Below are positions 49,785 through 57,518 of a stretch of 64,000 nucleotides of DNA, one piece after another. Numbering within the stretch: the first letter of the stretch is position 1; each line of letters starts with the position of its first letter. Made by a program: the position numbers and the translations under genes. Location: assembly GCF_024757985.1 (NCBI RefSeq), contig NZ_CP103289.1, positions 2,170,001-2,234,000 on the forward strand, read 5' to 3'. The notes under the pieces were generated by a model. It did no database searches, had not been told where the DNA came from, and saw only the letters and a program-made list of their open reading frames with translations. This stretch comes from Cellulomonas sp. NS3. Lineage in GTDB: Bacteria; Actinomycetota; Actinomycetes; Actinomycetales; Cellulomonadaceae.

Positions 49785-50363
49785 TCAGCGGAGGGCAGGG
49801 CCGGCCAGGCGGAGCGACCCGTCGGCCACACGGCTGTCGATCACGTCGGCGACCGCGACCGGGTCCGCCGCAGCGTCCGTCAGGGGATGGCGGGCGGCGA
49901 TGCCGGACGTCGCGAGCTCCCGGTGCATCCGTCGGGCGGCTCCTGGGTCCGTGAAGCCGTGCCCGGTGCGGGCCGCGACCCGCGCGACGCACGTCTCCAC
50001 CGGCGGCAGCAGGACCGCGTAGTGCAGGTCCGGCACGACCTCGGCGAAGAGGTCGAGGAACCACGGCCCGACGACACCGTCGTAGACGACGTGCAGCCCG
50101 CCGGCGACCAGGTGCGTCGTGGCCGCTGCGGCGGCCTCGAGCACGACCCGGTTCTGCGTGTGCGCCTCGGGCCGCCACGGCGCGATCGCACCCCGGCGGA
50201 GGAACGCGAAGAAGGTGTCGCCGACGACGAGCGCCGAGGGGTCGCGGCGCTCGGCGAGGAGGGCGGCCACGGTCGACTTGCCCGCACCCGGCGGACCGGT
50301 CACGACGAGGAGCTCGGGCACGCACCGATACTGCCCGTCCGGGTGCGCGGCGGTCGCGCTCAT
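49785..50363 (-). CDS. P-loop ATPase/kinase-like protein
   Basis: About 192 residues (AAA_33/shikimate-kinase-like). Walker A is GPPGAGKS (residues 23-30), near the N-terminus, with VGDTFFAFLRRG after it and an Arg-rich lid-like stretch (TCVARVAARTGHGFTDPGAARRMH). Likely a small-molecule or nucleoside kinase; the substrate is unknown. The start is uncertain: ATG at 50363, or GTG at 50321 directly before PELLVVTGPPG. It follows the response regulator gene on the same strand and may share its transcript. Confidence 0.7.
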   Translation of the reverse strand: MSATAAHPDGQYRCVPELLVVTGPPGAGKSTVAALLAERRDPSALVVGDTFFAFLRRGAIAPWRPEAHTQNRVVLEAAAAATTHLVAGGLHVVYDGVVGPWFLDLFAEVVPDLHYAVLLPPVETCVARVAARTGHGFTDPGAARRMHRELATSGIAARHPLTDAAADPVAVADVIDSRVADGSLRLAGPALR

Positions 50364-50432
50364 TCTCGTGTCGGCGTCCAGACGCGCGGGCACGTCGGGG
50401 ACCGGGCGACCCGGCTCCCGTGCGCCTGCGCG

Positions 50433-51113
50433 TCAGCGCGTGCGCGAGTCGTGCGCGCGGATCGCGAGCTGGACGCGGTTCTCGAGCCCGAGCTTCGCGA
50501 GCGCGCTCGACAGGTGGACCTTCACGCTACCGACCGACAGGAACAGCCGCTCGGCGATCTCCGCGTTCCCGAGCCCCTCGGCGACCGCCATCGCCACCGC
50601 GTGCTCGCGCTCGGTCAGCCCCTCGGTGCGCAGGTCGGGCGCAGGGGTCGCCGGTGCGGGCGACTGCGCGGTGACGTGCTCGATGAGCTGGTGGAGCACG
50701 CTCGGGGAGACGGTGGGCTGACCGTCCGCTGCCGTGCGGACCGCCTCCACGATCGCGTCCGGGGCGGTGTGCTTGAGCAGGAAGCCCACGGCGCCGGCGC
50801 GCAGCGCGTCGAGGACGACCGCATCCGTGCGGAACGTCGTGAGCACGATGACCGCAGGGATGCCCCGGTCGGGCGCGCTGCGCAGCGCGCGCAACGCCGT
50901 GACGCCGTCTACGCGCGGCATCCGGACGTCGAGGAGGACGACGTCGGGACGGTGCTCGGCGACCGCGGCGCCGAGCTCGTCCCCGTCCGCGGCCTCCCCG
51001 ACGACCGTCAGGTCACCCGCACCGGCCAGCATCAGCCGCAGGCCGGCGCGCACGAGCGGGTCGTCGTCGACGAGCAGGACGCGGACCGTCTCGGGACGTG
51101 CGCGCGCCGTCAC
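50433..51113 (-). CDS. NarL/LuxR-type response regulator
   Basis: 226 residues. The receiver domain has the acidic pocket VDDDP (Asp16-18) and phosphoacceptor Asp62 (VVLLDVRMPRVDG); the C-terminal LuxR HTH runs LTEREHAVAMAVAEGLGNAEIA to VHLSSALAKLGL. The GTG overlaps the kinase stop (GTGA). Candidate DNA sites are the direct repeats at 52409-52442 in front of the divergent ABC exporter. Confidence 0.92.
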   Translation of the reverse strand: MTARARPETVRVLLVDDDPLVRAGLRLMLAGAGDLTVVGEAADGDELGAAVAEHRPDVVLLDVRMPRVDGVTALRALRSAPDRGIPAVIVLTTFRTDAVVLDALRAGAVGFLLKHTAPDAIVEAVRTAADGQPTVSPSVLHQLIEHVTAQSPAPATPAPDLRTEGLTEREHAVAMAVAEGLGNAEIAERLFLSVGSVKVHLSSALAKLGLENRVQLAIRAHDSRTR

Positions 51114-52354
51114 GGCCCGCCCGCCGGGAGCTCGACGACCAGGCAGAAGCGCCCGTCGTGGACGCCCGCGTCGAGGTGCCCGCCCTCGAGCCGCACCCGC
51201 TCGGCGAGGCCCACGAGGCCACGGCCGGTACCGGGGATCTCCGCGGAGGTGACCCCCACGGGGATCGGGTTGCTCACCTCGAGCCGCACCGTGCCGTCCG
51301 AGGACTCGACCGCGACGCTCACCTCGGCGCCCGGCGCGTGCTTGCGCGCGTTCGTCAGCCCCTCCTGCAGGCTGCGGTACACCGTGCGCTGCGTCGTGTC
51401 GCGGACCTCGCCCGCCGGGACGTCCACCCGCACCTCGACCGACTCGCCGGCCCCTGTGGCCTCCGCGACGAGCGCGTGGATGTCGTCGAGGCGCGGCTGC
51501 GGGCGCTGCGTCGCCGCGGACGGCGTCCCGGTCTCCTCCTCACGGAGGACCAGGAGCAGGTCCCGCAGGTCCTCGATCGCTCGGTGGGCGCTGTCCCGGA
51601 TCACGACGGCGGCGTCGTGGACCTCGGCGGCGGTCGGCGAGCGCTCCGGGGGCACCTCCGGTCGCGTGCGGTACTCGAGCGCCCCGGCGTGCACGGACAG
51701 CAGCGAGACCCGGTGCGCCAGCACGTCGTGCATCTCGCGGGCGATGCGCTCGCGCTCCTCCCGGCGTGTCTGGGTCAGACGTTCCTCGTACCGGTCGTGC
51801 TCGAGGACGGCCGCCGCGCGCAGGCCCTCGACGACCTGCGCGCGGGACCGGGCGAGCAGCCCCAGGCTCAGCACGAGCGCGTACAGGAGCGGGATCATGA
51901 TCAGCCACACGAGCCACGGCATGCCCGGCAGCGGGAAGAACGCGTGGTACGGCAGCGCGGCAGCAACGGTCGCCGCCGTGATGGTCACCGACGAGGAGGG
52001 GCGCGCGAGGCGACCCACGCGGTGCACGACGACGAGCGCCGCGAAGGTGGCCGAGACGGCGAGCGCACCCGGCACCGCGCCGAGGATCGCGGCCGCGCGG
52101 GGGAACCGGCGGGTCCACCACAGGAGCAGGCACGAGACGACCCCGAGCACCCGGTCGACCGGCCAGAACCAGTCGGGCACGCCCGTGTACTCGGGCGCGC
52201 TCGTGAACCCGAGCTCGAACCAGACGAGGACGGCGATCCCGAACAGGGTGCAGTCGGACGCCCACTCGGCGCGTGTCCGGGGCACCGCGAACGGGGACAG
52301 CCGCAGGACCGCGCGGCCGGCGCGCTCGCGCGTCGTCGCCCGGGTCGCGGCCAT
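51110..52354 (-). CDS. Two-component sensor histidine kinase (HisKA_3)
   Basis: 414 residues. The N-terminal half holds about five or six hydrophobic segments. The dimerisation/phosphoacceptor motif is ERERIAREMHDVLAHRVSLL with His209. The ATPase domain has NARKHAPGAEV (N box) and GRGLVGLAERVRLEGG. The ATG at 52354 lies 7 bases after a -10, suggesting a leaderless mRNA. The trigger is unknown; such NarL pairs beside ABC-2 exporters often sense cell-envelope stress or antimicrobial compounds. Confidence 0.92.
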   Translation of the reverse strand: MAATRATTRERAGRAVLRLSPFAVPRTRAEWASDCTLFGIAVLVWFELGFTSAPEYTGVPDWFWPVDRVLGVVSCLLLWWTRRFPRAAAILGAVPGALAVSATFAALVVVHRVGRLARPSSSVTITAATVAAALPYHAFFPLPGMPWLVWLIMIPLLYALVLSLGLLARSRAQVVEGLRAAAVLEHDRYEERLTQTRREERERIAREMHDVLAHRVSLLSVHAGALEYRTRPEVPPERSPTAAEVHDAAVVIRDSAHRAIEDLRDLLLVLREEETGTPSAATQRPQPRLDDIHALVAEATGAGESVEVRVDVPAGEVRDTTQRTVYRSLQEGLTNARKHAPGAEVSVAVESSDGTVRLEVSNPIPVGVTSAEIPGTGRGLVGLAERVRLEGGHLDAGVHDGRFCLVVELPAGGP

Positions 52355-52361
52355 GACGTCG

Positions 52362-52390
52362 ATCGTACGGACGCCTGGCCTACGGGTCAC
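52362..52390 (-). promoter_or_regulatory. Promoter of the two-component operon
   Basis: On the minus strand -35 GTGACC (52385-52390) and -10 TACGAT (52362-52367) are 17 bases apart. The kinase ATG follows the -10 by 7 bases. Confidence 0.5.
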
Positions 52391-52408
52391 CGGTCGCGGC
52401 ACGAGGTA

Positions 52409-52442
52409 TGGCCGGTCGGCAACGCGGGCTGGCCGATCGGCC
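52409..52442 (+). promoter_or_regulatory. 21-bp-spaced direct repeat, candidate response-regulator site
   Basis: TGGCCGGTCGGC (52409-52420) and TGGCCGATCGGC (52430-52441) start 21 bp apart, two helical turns. The second copy lies within a perfect 12-bp palindrome GGCCGATCGGCC (52431-52442). They sit 39 bases before the ABC ATPase ATG and upstream of the divergent kinase promoter, a usual place for a NarL-type regulator. Confidence 0.5.
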
Positions 52443-52479
52443 GAGGCGGCGGACGGCGTGGCAAGGTCACGCTGGGGCC

Positions 52480-53268
52480 ATGACGACGACGCACCCCGCA
52501 CCACCGGACGTCTGGGCGCTCGAGCTGCGCGGCCTGCGCCGCGAGTTCGGCGACAAGATCGCGGTCGACGACGTCGACCTCCGGGTCCCGCCCGGCGCCT
52601 TCTACGGCCTCGTCGGGCCGAACGGCGCCGGCAAGACCACGGCGTTGTCGATGGCGGTCGGCCTCCTGCGGCCCACGGCCGGCACCGCGTACGTCCAGGG
52701 GATCGACGTGTGGGCCGACCCGGTCGGCGCCAAGCAGCGCCTGGGCGTCCTGCCCGACGGTCTCGCGCTGCCCGAGCGCCTCACCGGCGGCGAGCTGCTC
52801 ACCTACTGGGGCCGGTTCCGCTCCCTGCCCCGGGACGTGGTCGCGGCCCGCACCGCGGAGCTGCTGCGCGTCCTCGAGCTCGAGGAGGCCGAGGAGCTCG
52901 GCACGCTCGTCGGGGAGTACTCGACCGGGATGCGCAAGAAGATCGGCCTCGCGACCGCGCTGCTGCACGCCCCGCGGGTGCTCGTCCTCGACGAACCGTA
53001 CGAGGCGGTCGACCCGGTCTCCGCGCGGGTCCTGACGCGCATCCTGCGCCGCTTCACGGAGGGGGGCGGCTCCGTCGTGATCTCGAGCCACGTCATGGCG
53101 ATGGTCGAGCAGCTCTGCGACCGCGTCGCGATCGTGGTCCGCGGCGCCGTCGTGGCCGACGGCACGCTCGACGAGGTGCGCCGGGGGAGCAGCCTCGACG
53201 ACCGCTTCGTGGAGCTCGCGGGCGGCGCCGACGCGGTCGAGGAGGAGCTGACGTGGATCGGGGGCTGA
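52480..53268 (+). CDS. ABC exporter ATP-binding protein
   Basis: 262-residue ATPase. Walker A GPNGAGKTT, signature YSTGMRKKIGLATALL (the usual deviant form in ABC-2 exporters), Walker B VLVLDEPYEAVDP and H-loop ISSHVM. It drives the membrane protein encoded by the overlapping next gene. Divergent from the two-component system, which probably controls it. The cargo is unknown. Confidence 0.92.
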   Translation: MTTTHPAPPDVWALELRGLRREFGDKIAVDDVDLRVPPGAFYGLVGPNGAGKTTALSMAVGLLRPTAGTAYVQGIDVWADPVGAKQRLGVLPDGLALPERLTGGELLTYWGRFRSLPRDVVAARTAELLRVLELEEAEELGTLVGEYSTGMRKKIGLATALLHAPRVLVLDEPYEAVDPVSARVLTRILRRFTEGGGSVVISSHVMAMVEQLCDRVAIVVRGAVVADGTLDEVRRGSSLDDRFVELAGGADAVEEELTWIGG

Positions 53269-54947
53269 TCTCGCTCAAGCTCACGCTGCTGCGCAACAGC
53301 TCCAGGACGCTGCGCCGGGTCGGGTGGGCCGCGGGTGCGCTGCTCGTCGTGGCGACCTGGGCCGGTGCCGCGCTCGCGGCCGACGACGGCGTACGGCACG
53401 AGGTCCTGGCGCTCGGGTTCGCGTGCTGGTGGCTCGGCGGCGCGATCGGTCCGGTGCTCATGAGCGGGGCCGGGAGCGTGCGGGCCGACTGGTTCGCCCT
53501 GCTCCCGATCACGCGCGCGACCCTGGGGCGGGGCCTGCTCGCCACGGTCTTCGTCAGCGTCGCGTCGGGCTTCGTCCTCCTCGCGCTCCTGGCGGCGGGA
53601 GTGCACGCGTTCGCCCTCGCGCCGACCGCCGTGGTCGTGGTGCTGATCGGCGCGCCCCTCGTGTGGGTCCTCGTCGTGGTCACCTCCCGCCTTGTGTACG
53701 GGCTGCTCGGGGCCGCGATGCGGACGCGGCTCGGCATCGAGATCGCGGGAGTCCAGTTCGGGCTGGTGTTCGCCGTCTGGTTCACGGGCTGGATCGTCGT
53801 CCAGGTCGTCGTGCAGAGCGTGCCGCGTCTGCTCCAGGACGGGCTGCCGGCCGGGCCGGTCACGAGCGTGCTCGACGCCCTGCCGAGCGCCTGGGTCCTC
53901 CACGCGGTCGACCGAGCGGCCAGCGGGGACTGGCGCGGCGCCGGCGGCGTGCTGCTCGCGCTCGCGGGCCTCGACCTCGTCGTCGTGGTCGCCGCGATCC
54001 CGCTGCTCACCCCCCGCAGCGCGGCGGTCTCCCGCCGCCGGGGCCGCCGGCGCTCGGCCCGCCTCGTCGCCGGCGCGGGCCTCCTGCCGGCGACCCCGAC
54101 CGGGGCGGTCGCCGCGAAGGAGGTGCGGCAGTGGCGCCGGGACCCGTGGCGTGCGCTCGAGAGCAGCACGGCCGTGTGGACCGGCGTGGCCATCGGCGGC
54201 TTCGCGCTCGTGGGGGAGGACACGGCACCGGTCGCGGCCTTCGCGGGCCTGATCGTCGCGTTCATGCTCGGGCTCAGCGGGTGCAACGTGTACGGCCAGG
54301 ACGGCTCGGCGGTCTGGCAGAACGTCGTCGGTGAGAGCTCCGGCTCAGTCCGCGCCGACGTACGCGGGCGGCAGTGGGCGATGCTCCTCGTGTTCGTGCC
54401 GCGCGCCCTGGTGGTCAGCGTGGTGTTCGTGCTGCTGGCCCGGAGCTGGTGGGTGATCCCGGTCCTCGTGGCGGCGATGCCCGCCGTCTTCGGTGCGGCC
54501 GTCGGGTCCGCGATCCTCGTCTCGGCGGTGGGCGTCTCGCCCGGTGTCGACCCGCGGCGCCGCGTCGGACCCAACGACGCGAACGGGAACATCTCGCTGC
54601 ACGTCTGGGTCGTCCTGCTGCTCGTCGTCGTCGCCGTCGCGCCGACCGTCGCGGTGATCGTGTGGGCCGTCACCGCGGGCGGGCCGGGACCCCTCGCCGT
54701 GGCCGTCGCGACCGGCGTGGTGAACGGGGTGGCGGCGTCGTGGCTCCTCGGGCGGGTCGCGATCGGGTACCTGGAGCCCCGGATGGTCGACGTGTTCAGC
54801 CGGATCCGCTACGGCCAGGTCTTCCGGACGCCGGACGCGCGCGGGCCGCTGACCTGGGTCGAGCAGGCGACGCTCAAGGGCGAGCAGCAGATGCACGCCC
54901 AGAAGCAGAAGGCGCGCGAGGAGCGGCTCGCCCGCGCGCGCCGGTGA
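53253..54947 (+). CDS. ABC exporter membrane subunit
   Basis: 564-residue integral membrane protein with roughly twelve hydrophobic segments in two halves, split by a basic stretch (SRRRGRRRSARL) and a soluble patch (AAKEVRQWRRDPWRALESS). The polar C-terminus ends in a charged helix (QMHAQKQKAREERLARARR). The GTG at 53253 has a GGAGGAG site and overlaps the ATPase gene by 16 bases. It is the transport partner of that ATPase; the substrate is unknown. Confidence 0.85.
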   Translation: MDRGLISLKLTLLRNSSRTLRRVGWAAGALLVVATWAGAALAADDGVRHEVLALGFACWWLGGAIGPVLMSGAGSVRADWFALLPITRATLGRGLLATVFVSVASGFVLLALLAAGVHAFALAPTAVVVVLIGAPLVWVLVVVTSRLVYGLLGAAMRTRLGIEIAGVQFGLVFAVWFTGWIVVQVVVQSVPRLLQDGLPAGPVTSVLDALPSAWVLHAVDRAASGDWRGAGGVLLALAGLDLVVVVAAIPLLTPRSAAVSRRRGRRRSARLVAGAGLLPATPTGAVAAKEVRQWRRDPWRALESSTAVWTGVAIGGFALVGEDTAPVAAFAGLIVAFMLGLSGCNVYGQDGSAVWQNVVGESSGSVRADVRGRQWAMLLVFVPRALVVSVVFVLLARSWWVIPVLVAAMPAVFGAAVGSAILVSAVGVSPGVDPRRRVGPNDANGNISLHVWVVLLLVVVAVAPTVAVIVWAVTAGGPGPLAVAVATGVVNGVAASWLLGRVAIGYLEPRMVDVFSRIRYGQVFRTPDARGPLTWVEQATLKGEQQMHAQKQKAREERLARARR

Positions 54948-54953
54948 GCGGCC

Positions 54954-54991
54954 CGCGGGTCGACGTCCGACGATATTGACGTCGACCCGCG
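54954..54991. terminator. 13-bp perfect inverted repeat between exporter and rtcB
   Basis: Arms CGCGGGTCGACGT (54954-54966) and ACGTCGACCCGCG (54979-54991) with a 12-base AT-containing loop lie 6 bases after the exporter stop. Probably a terminator; an operator for rtcB, which starts 40 bases further on, is also possible. Confidence 0.6.
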
Positions 54992-55031
54992 TGGGCGCCC
55001 GCCCCTACCGTCGGCCTCTCCCGAGGAGGTC

Positions 55032-56258
55032 ATGATGTCCAGCCCGTTCCCGGTCGCCCTGGCCGGAGCCGCCGCACCCACCCTGATGTGGGCCCACGAG
55101 CACGAGGTCGAGCCGCAGGCTCTCCAGCAGCTGCGCAACATCGCGTCGCTGCCGTGGGTCGAGGGCCTGCGCGTGATGCCCGACGTGCACCTCGGCAAGG
55201 GGGCCACCGTCGGCAGCGTCATCGCGATGCGCGACGCGGTCAGCCCCAACGCCGTCGGCGTCGACATCGGCTGCGGGATGATCGGCGTCCGCACGAGCCT
55301 CACGGCGGCGGATCTGCCCGACGACCTGCACGCGATCCGCACGCGCATCGAGCAGGCCGTCCCGGTGGGCTTCCACGCGCACGACGAGCCCGTCGACCTG
55401 CGCCGGCTCCGCCCGGTCAACGGACCGGCGGGTCGTGAGCGGCTCAAGGGCGCGGACGCGTTCTGGGACCGCTTCGGCGGGCTGCACCGCACGGTCCAGC
55501 AGCTCGAGGCCCGGGCCCGCAAGCAGCTCGGGACCCTCGGCGGCGGCAACCACTTCATCGAGCTCTGCCTCGACGAGTCCGACCAGGTGTGGCTGCAGCT
55601 GCACAGCGGCTCGCGCAACATCGGCAAGGAGCTCGCAGAGCGGCACGTCGCGATCGCGAAGACGCTCGAGCACAACCAGCGCATCGTCGACCGCGAGCTC
55701 GCGGTGTTCCTCGCCGGGACCCCGGAGATGGACGCGTACCTGAACGACCTGTGGTGGGCGCAGGAGTACGCCGCGCGCTCGCGTGCGGTGATGATGGCGC
55801 TCGTCGTGCAGGCCGTGCGGGACTCGTTCCCGGACAGGGACATCACGTTCGACGAGGCGACCAACTGCCACCACAACTACGTCAAGAAGGAGATCATCGA
55901 CGGCGCCGAGCTCATCGTGACCCGCAAGGGCGCGATCCGAGCCGGGTCCGGCGAGATGGGGCTGATCCCCGGGTCGATGGGGACGGGCTCGTACGTGGTG
56001 CGTGGTCTCGGCAACCCGGCGTCGTTCCAGTCGGCGTCGCACGGGGCCGGGCGGCGGATGTCGCGGACCGCGGCGAAGAAGCGGTTCACGGTCGAGGACC
56101 TCGCGGCCCAGACCGCGGGCGTCGAGTGCCGCAAGGACGCCGGGGTGGTCGACGAGATCCCGGGGGCCTACAAGGACCTCGAGTCCGTGATCGCGGCGCA
56201 GACCGACCTCGTCGAGGTCGTCGCCCGGTTGCGGACGATCGTCTGCGTCAAGGGCTGA
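55032..56258 (+). CDS. rtcB: RNA-splicing ligase RtcB
   Basis: Mn/GTP-dependent ligase that joins 2',3'-cyclic phosphate or 3'-phosphate RNA ends to 5'-OH ends in tRNA and mRNA repair. 408 residues. Metal ligands include Cys81 (GVDIGCGMIG), His174 (GGGNHFIE), His191 (LHSGSRNIG) and the HHNYV pair near 280; the guanylated residue is His337 (SASHGAGRRMSR). A GAGGAGGT site precedes the ATG. No archease or rtcA is next to it. A duplicated piece of its 3' end lies at 57320-57424. Confidence 0.96.
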   Translation: MMSSPFPVALAGAAAPTLMWAHEHEVEPQALQQLRNIASLPWVEGLRVMPDVHLGKGATVGSVIAMRDAVSPNAVGVDIGCGMIGVRTSLTAADLPDDLHAIRTRIEQAVPVGFHAHDEPVDLRRLRPVNGPAGRERLKGADAFWDRFGGLHRTVQQLEARARKQLGTLGGGNHFIELCLDESDQVWLQLHSGSRNIGKELAERHVAIAKTLEHNQRIVDRELAVFLAGTPEMDAYLNDLWWAQEYAARSRAVMMALVVQAVRDSFPDRDITFDEATNCHHNYVKKEIIDGAELIVTRKGAIRAGSGEMGLIPGSMGTGSYVVRGLGNPASFQSASHGAGRRMSRTAAKKRFTVEDLAAQTAGVECRKDAGVVDEIPGAYKDLESVIAAQTDLVEVVARLRTIVCVKG

Positions 56259-56276
56259 GGCGGCACGCAGCATCGT

Positions 56277-56314
56277 GAGGGGGCCCGGCGCGCACAGGTG
56301 CGCCGGGCCCCCTC
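56277..56314. terminator. rtcB terminator, perfect 15-bp stem
   Basis: Arms at 56277-56291 and 56300-56314 are perfectly complementary with an 8-base loop. It follows the rtcB stop by 18 bases and faces the end of the convergent DUF1028 gene. A decayed copy lies at about 57398-57430. Confidence 0.85.
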
Positions 56315-56377
56315 GAGCCGCGCCACCCGCACGCAACCGCAGACGGGCGCGCGGCTCGCCGGCAATGGCGGAGTCGA

Positions 56378-57265
56378 TCAGCCGGCCACCTCGGGCGACG
56401 TCCTCACCAGCGAGATCAGCTGTTCGGTCGCGGCCTCCTCCAGAGCGCCGTTGCCCGCCGAGCGGCGGAGACGCCCGATCGCGGCGGGTTCCAGACGGAC
56501 CAGCACCCGTGCCGGGGCGACGGCCTCGTCGACGCGGCCGGCGCGCAGCAACGCCAGCACCTGGGCTCCGAGACAGACGGGGTCCTCGGGCGCCATGCGG
56601 AGCGCCTCCCCGACGGCCACGAGGTCCGCGTAGGAGCCGTGCTCCCGGAGGGTGCGCGCGAGCACCGCGTGGGCTCGGTGCGCGCGGTGCAGCGAGCTGA
56701 GCCTCTCGATCGGCGCCCGGTCCTGGTCCACGCGCAGATCCTGGAGCTCGTCGCGTTCTGCGACCAGCAGCGCAGCCGACATCCGGCCCCGCACGTCACC
56801 GCCGAGCTCGTCCGAGCGGGTCAACGCGTCGAGCAGTGCGGGTGCCAGCGGTCCACGCGCCATGCTGTCCACGAACGCGGTGACGCTCGCCTCCGGCACG
56901 TGCTCGCGTTCCATCAGGTTCGCCACCGCGCACACCCCGACGCCGTGCACGGCTTCGACGTACGGCTCGAGATCGGCACCGGAGTGGCTCGCGGTGCGGC
57001 CTTGTGCGTCGACGACCGCGACCTGCGCATCAGGTGGGAGACCGGCGGCCTCCAGGCCGTCGATGAGCTCCTGCGCCGACACACCCTGCTCGAGGCGACG
57101 GCGGATCGTCGGCCGGAGGCTCTGCGGTGCCCCGCCCTGGACGACGGCTGCACCGGCGCCCGGCACGACGACCGGCACGCGGGCCCCTACTGCCAGGACG
57201 AAGCTCGCGGTCGCGACCCCGACCGCGCCCGTCCGGTCGTCCCGGGCCACGATCGAGAACGTCAT
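56378..57265 (-). CDS. DUF1028 domain protein
   Basis: 295 residues. The N-terminal DUF1028 domain (MTFSIVARDDRTGAVGVATASF, VPGAGAAVVQGGAP, VVDAQGRTASHSG, CAVANLM) belongs to an Ntn-hydrolase-like family of unknown activity. The C-terminal part, rich in Arg/Leu/Ala helices (ALRMAPEDPVCLGAQVLALLRAG), resembles a peptidoglycan-binding/TPR-like tail. A very good GGAGGT site precedes the ATG at 57265. It lies alone on the minus strand, flanked by two direct copies of the rtcB 3' end, which suggests it was inserted here. Confidence 0.85.
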   Translation of the reverse strand: MTFSIVARDDRTGAVGVATASFVLAVGARVPVVVPGAGAAVVQGGAPQSLRPTIRRRLEQGVSAQELIDGLEAAGLPPDAQVAVVDAQGRTASHSGADLEPYVEAVHGVGVCAVANLMEREHVPEASVTAFVDSMARGPLAPALLDALTRSDELGGDVRGRMSAALLVAERDELQDLRVDQDRAPIERLSSLHRAHRAHAVLARTLREHGSYADLVAVGEALRMAPEDPVCLGAQVLALLRAGRVDEAVAPARVLVRLEPAAIGRLRRSAGNGALEEAATEQLISLVRTSPEVAG

Positions 57266-57319
57266 CGAGCACCTCCCTGCAGTCGGGTCGTCATGCCAGA
57301 GGACGATGCCACGTGCCCG

Positions 57320-57424
57320 CAGACGGACCGCGTCGACGTGGTGTCCGGGCTGGGGATGGTCGTCTGTGTCCAGGGATGAGCCGGCACGCACCATCATGGG
57401 AGGCCCGGCGCGCGCAGGTGCGCC
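57320..57424 (+). pseudogene. Remnant of a second rtcB 3' end plus terminator
   Basis: This stretch aligns with 56199-56304 at about 80 percent by hand count, with one single-base gap. It encodes PQTDRVDVVSGLGMVVCVQG and a stop, against AQTDLVEVVARLRTIVCVKG and a stop in rtcB, and continues into the terminator, which has lost part of its right arm. There is no further rtcB sequence upstream; the DUF1028 gene stands there instead. Confidence 0.75.
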
Positions 57425-57518
57425 CCCTCACCCGTCCACTACCCGCGGTAGGCGCACCGAACCGCCGCCCTTCGACCCACCCGCGCCGGTCCGTCCGGCC
57501 CCACCGCCGGAGGCACCC

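Noticed and set aside
57266-57397. N-terminal extension of the DUF1028 protein up to 57397
   Set aside because: The extension is antisense to the rtcB remnant and has no ribosome binding site; the ATG at 57265 has an ideal GGAGGT site.
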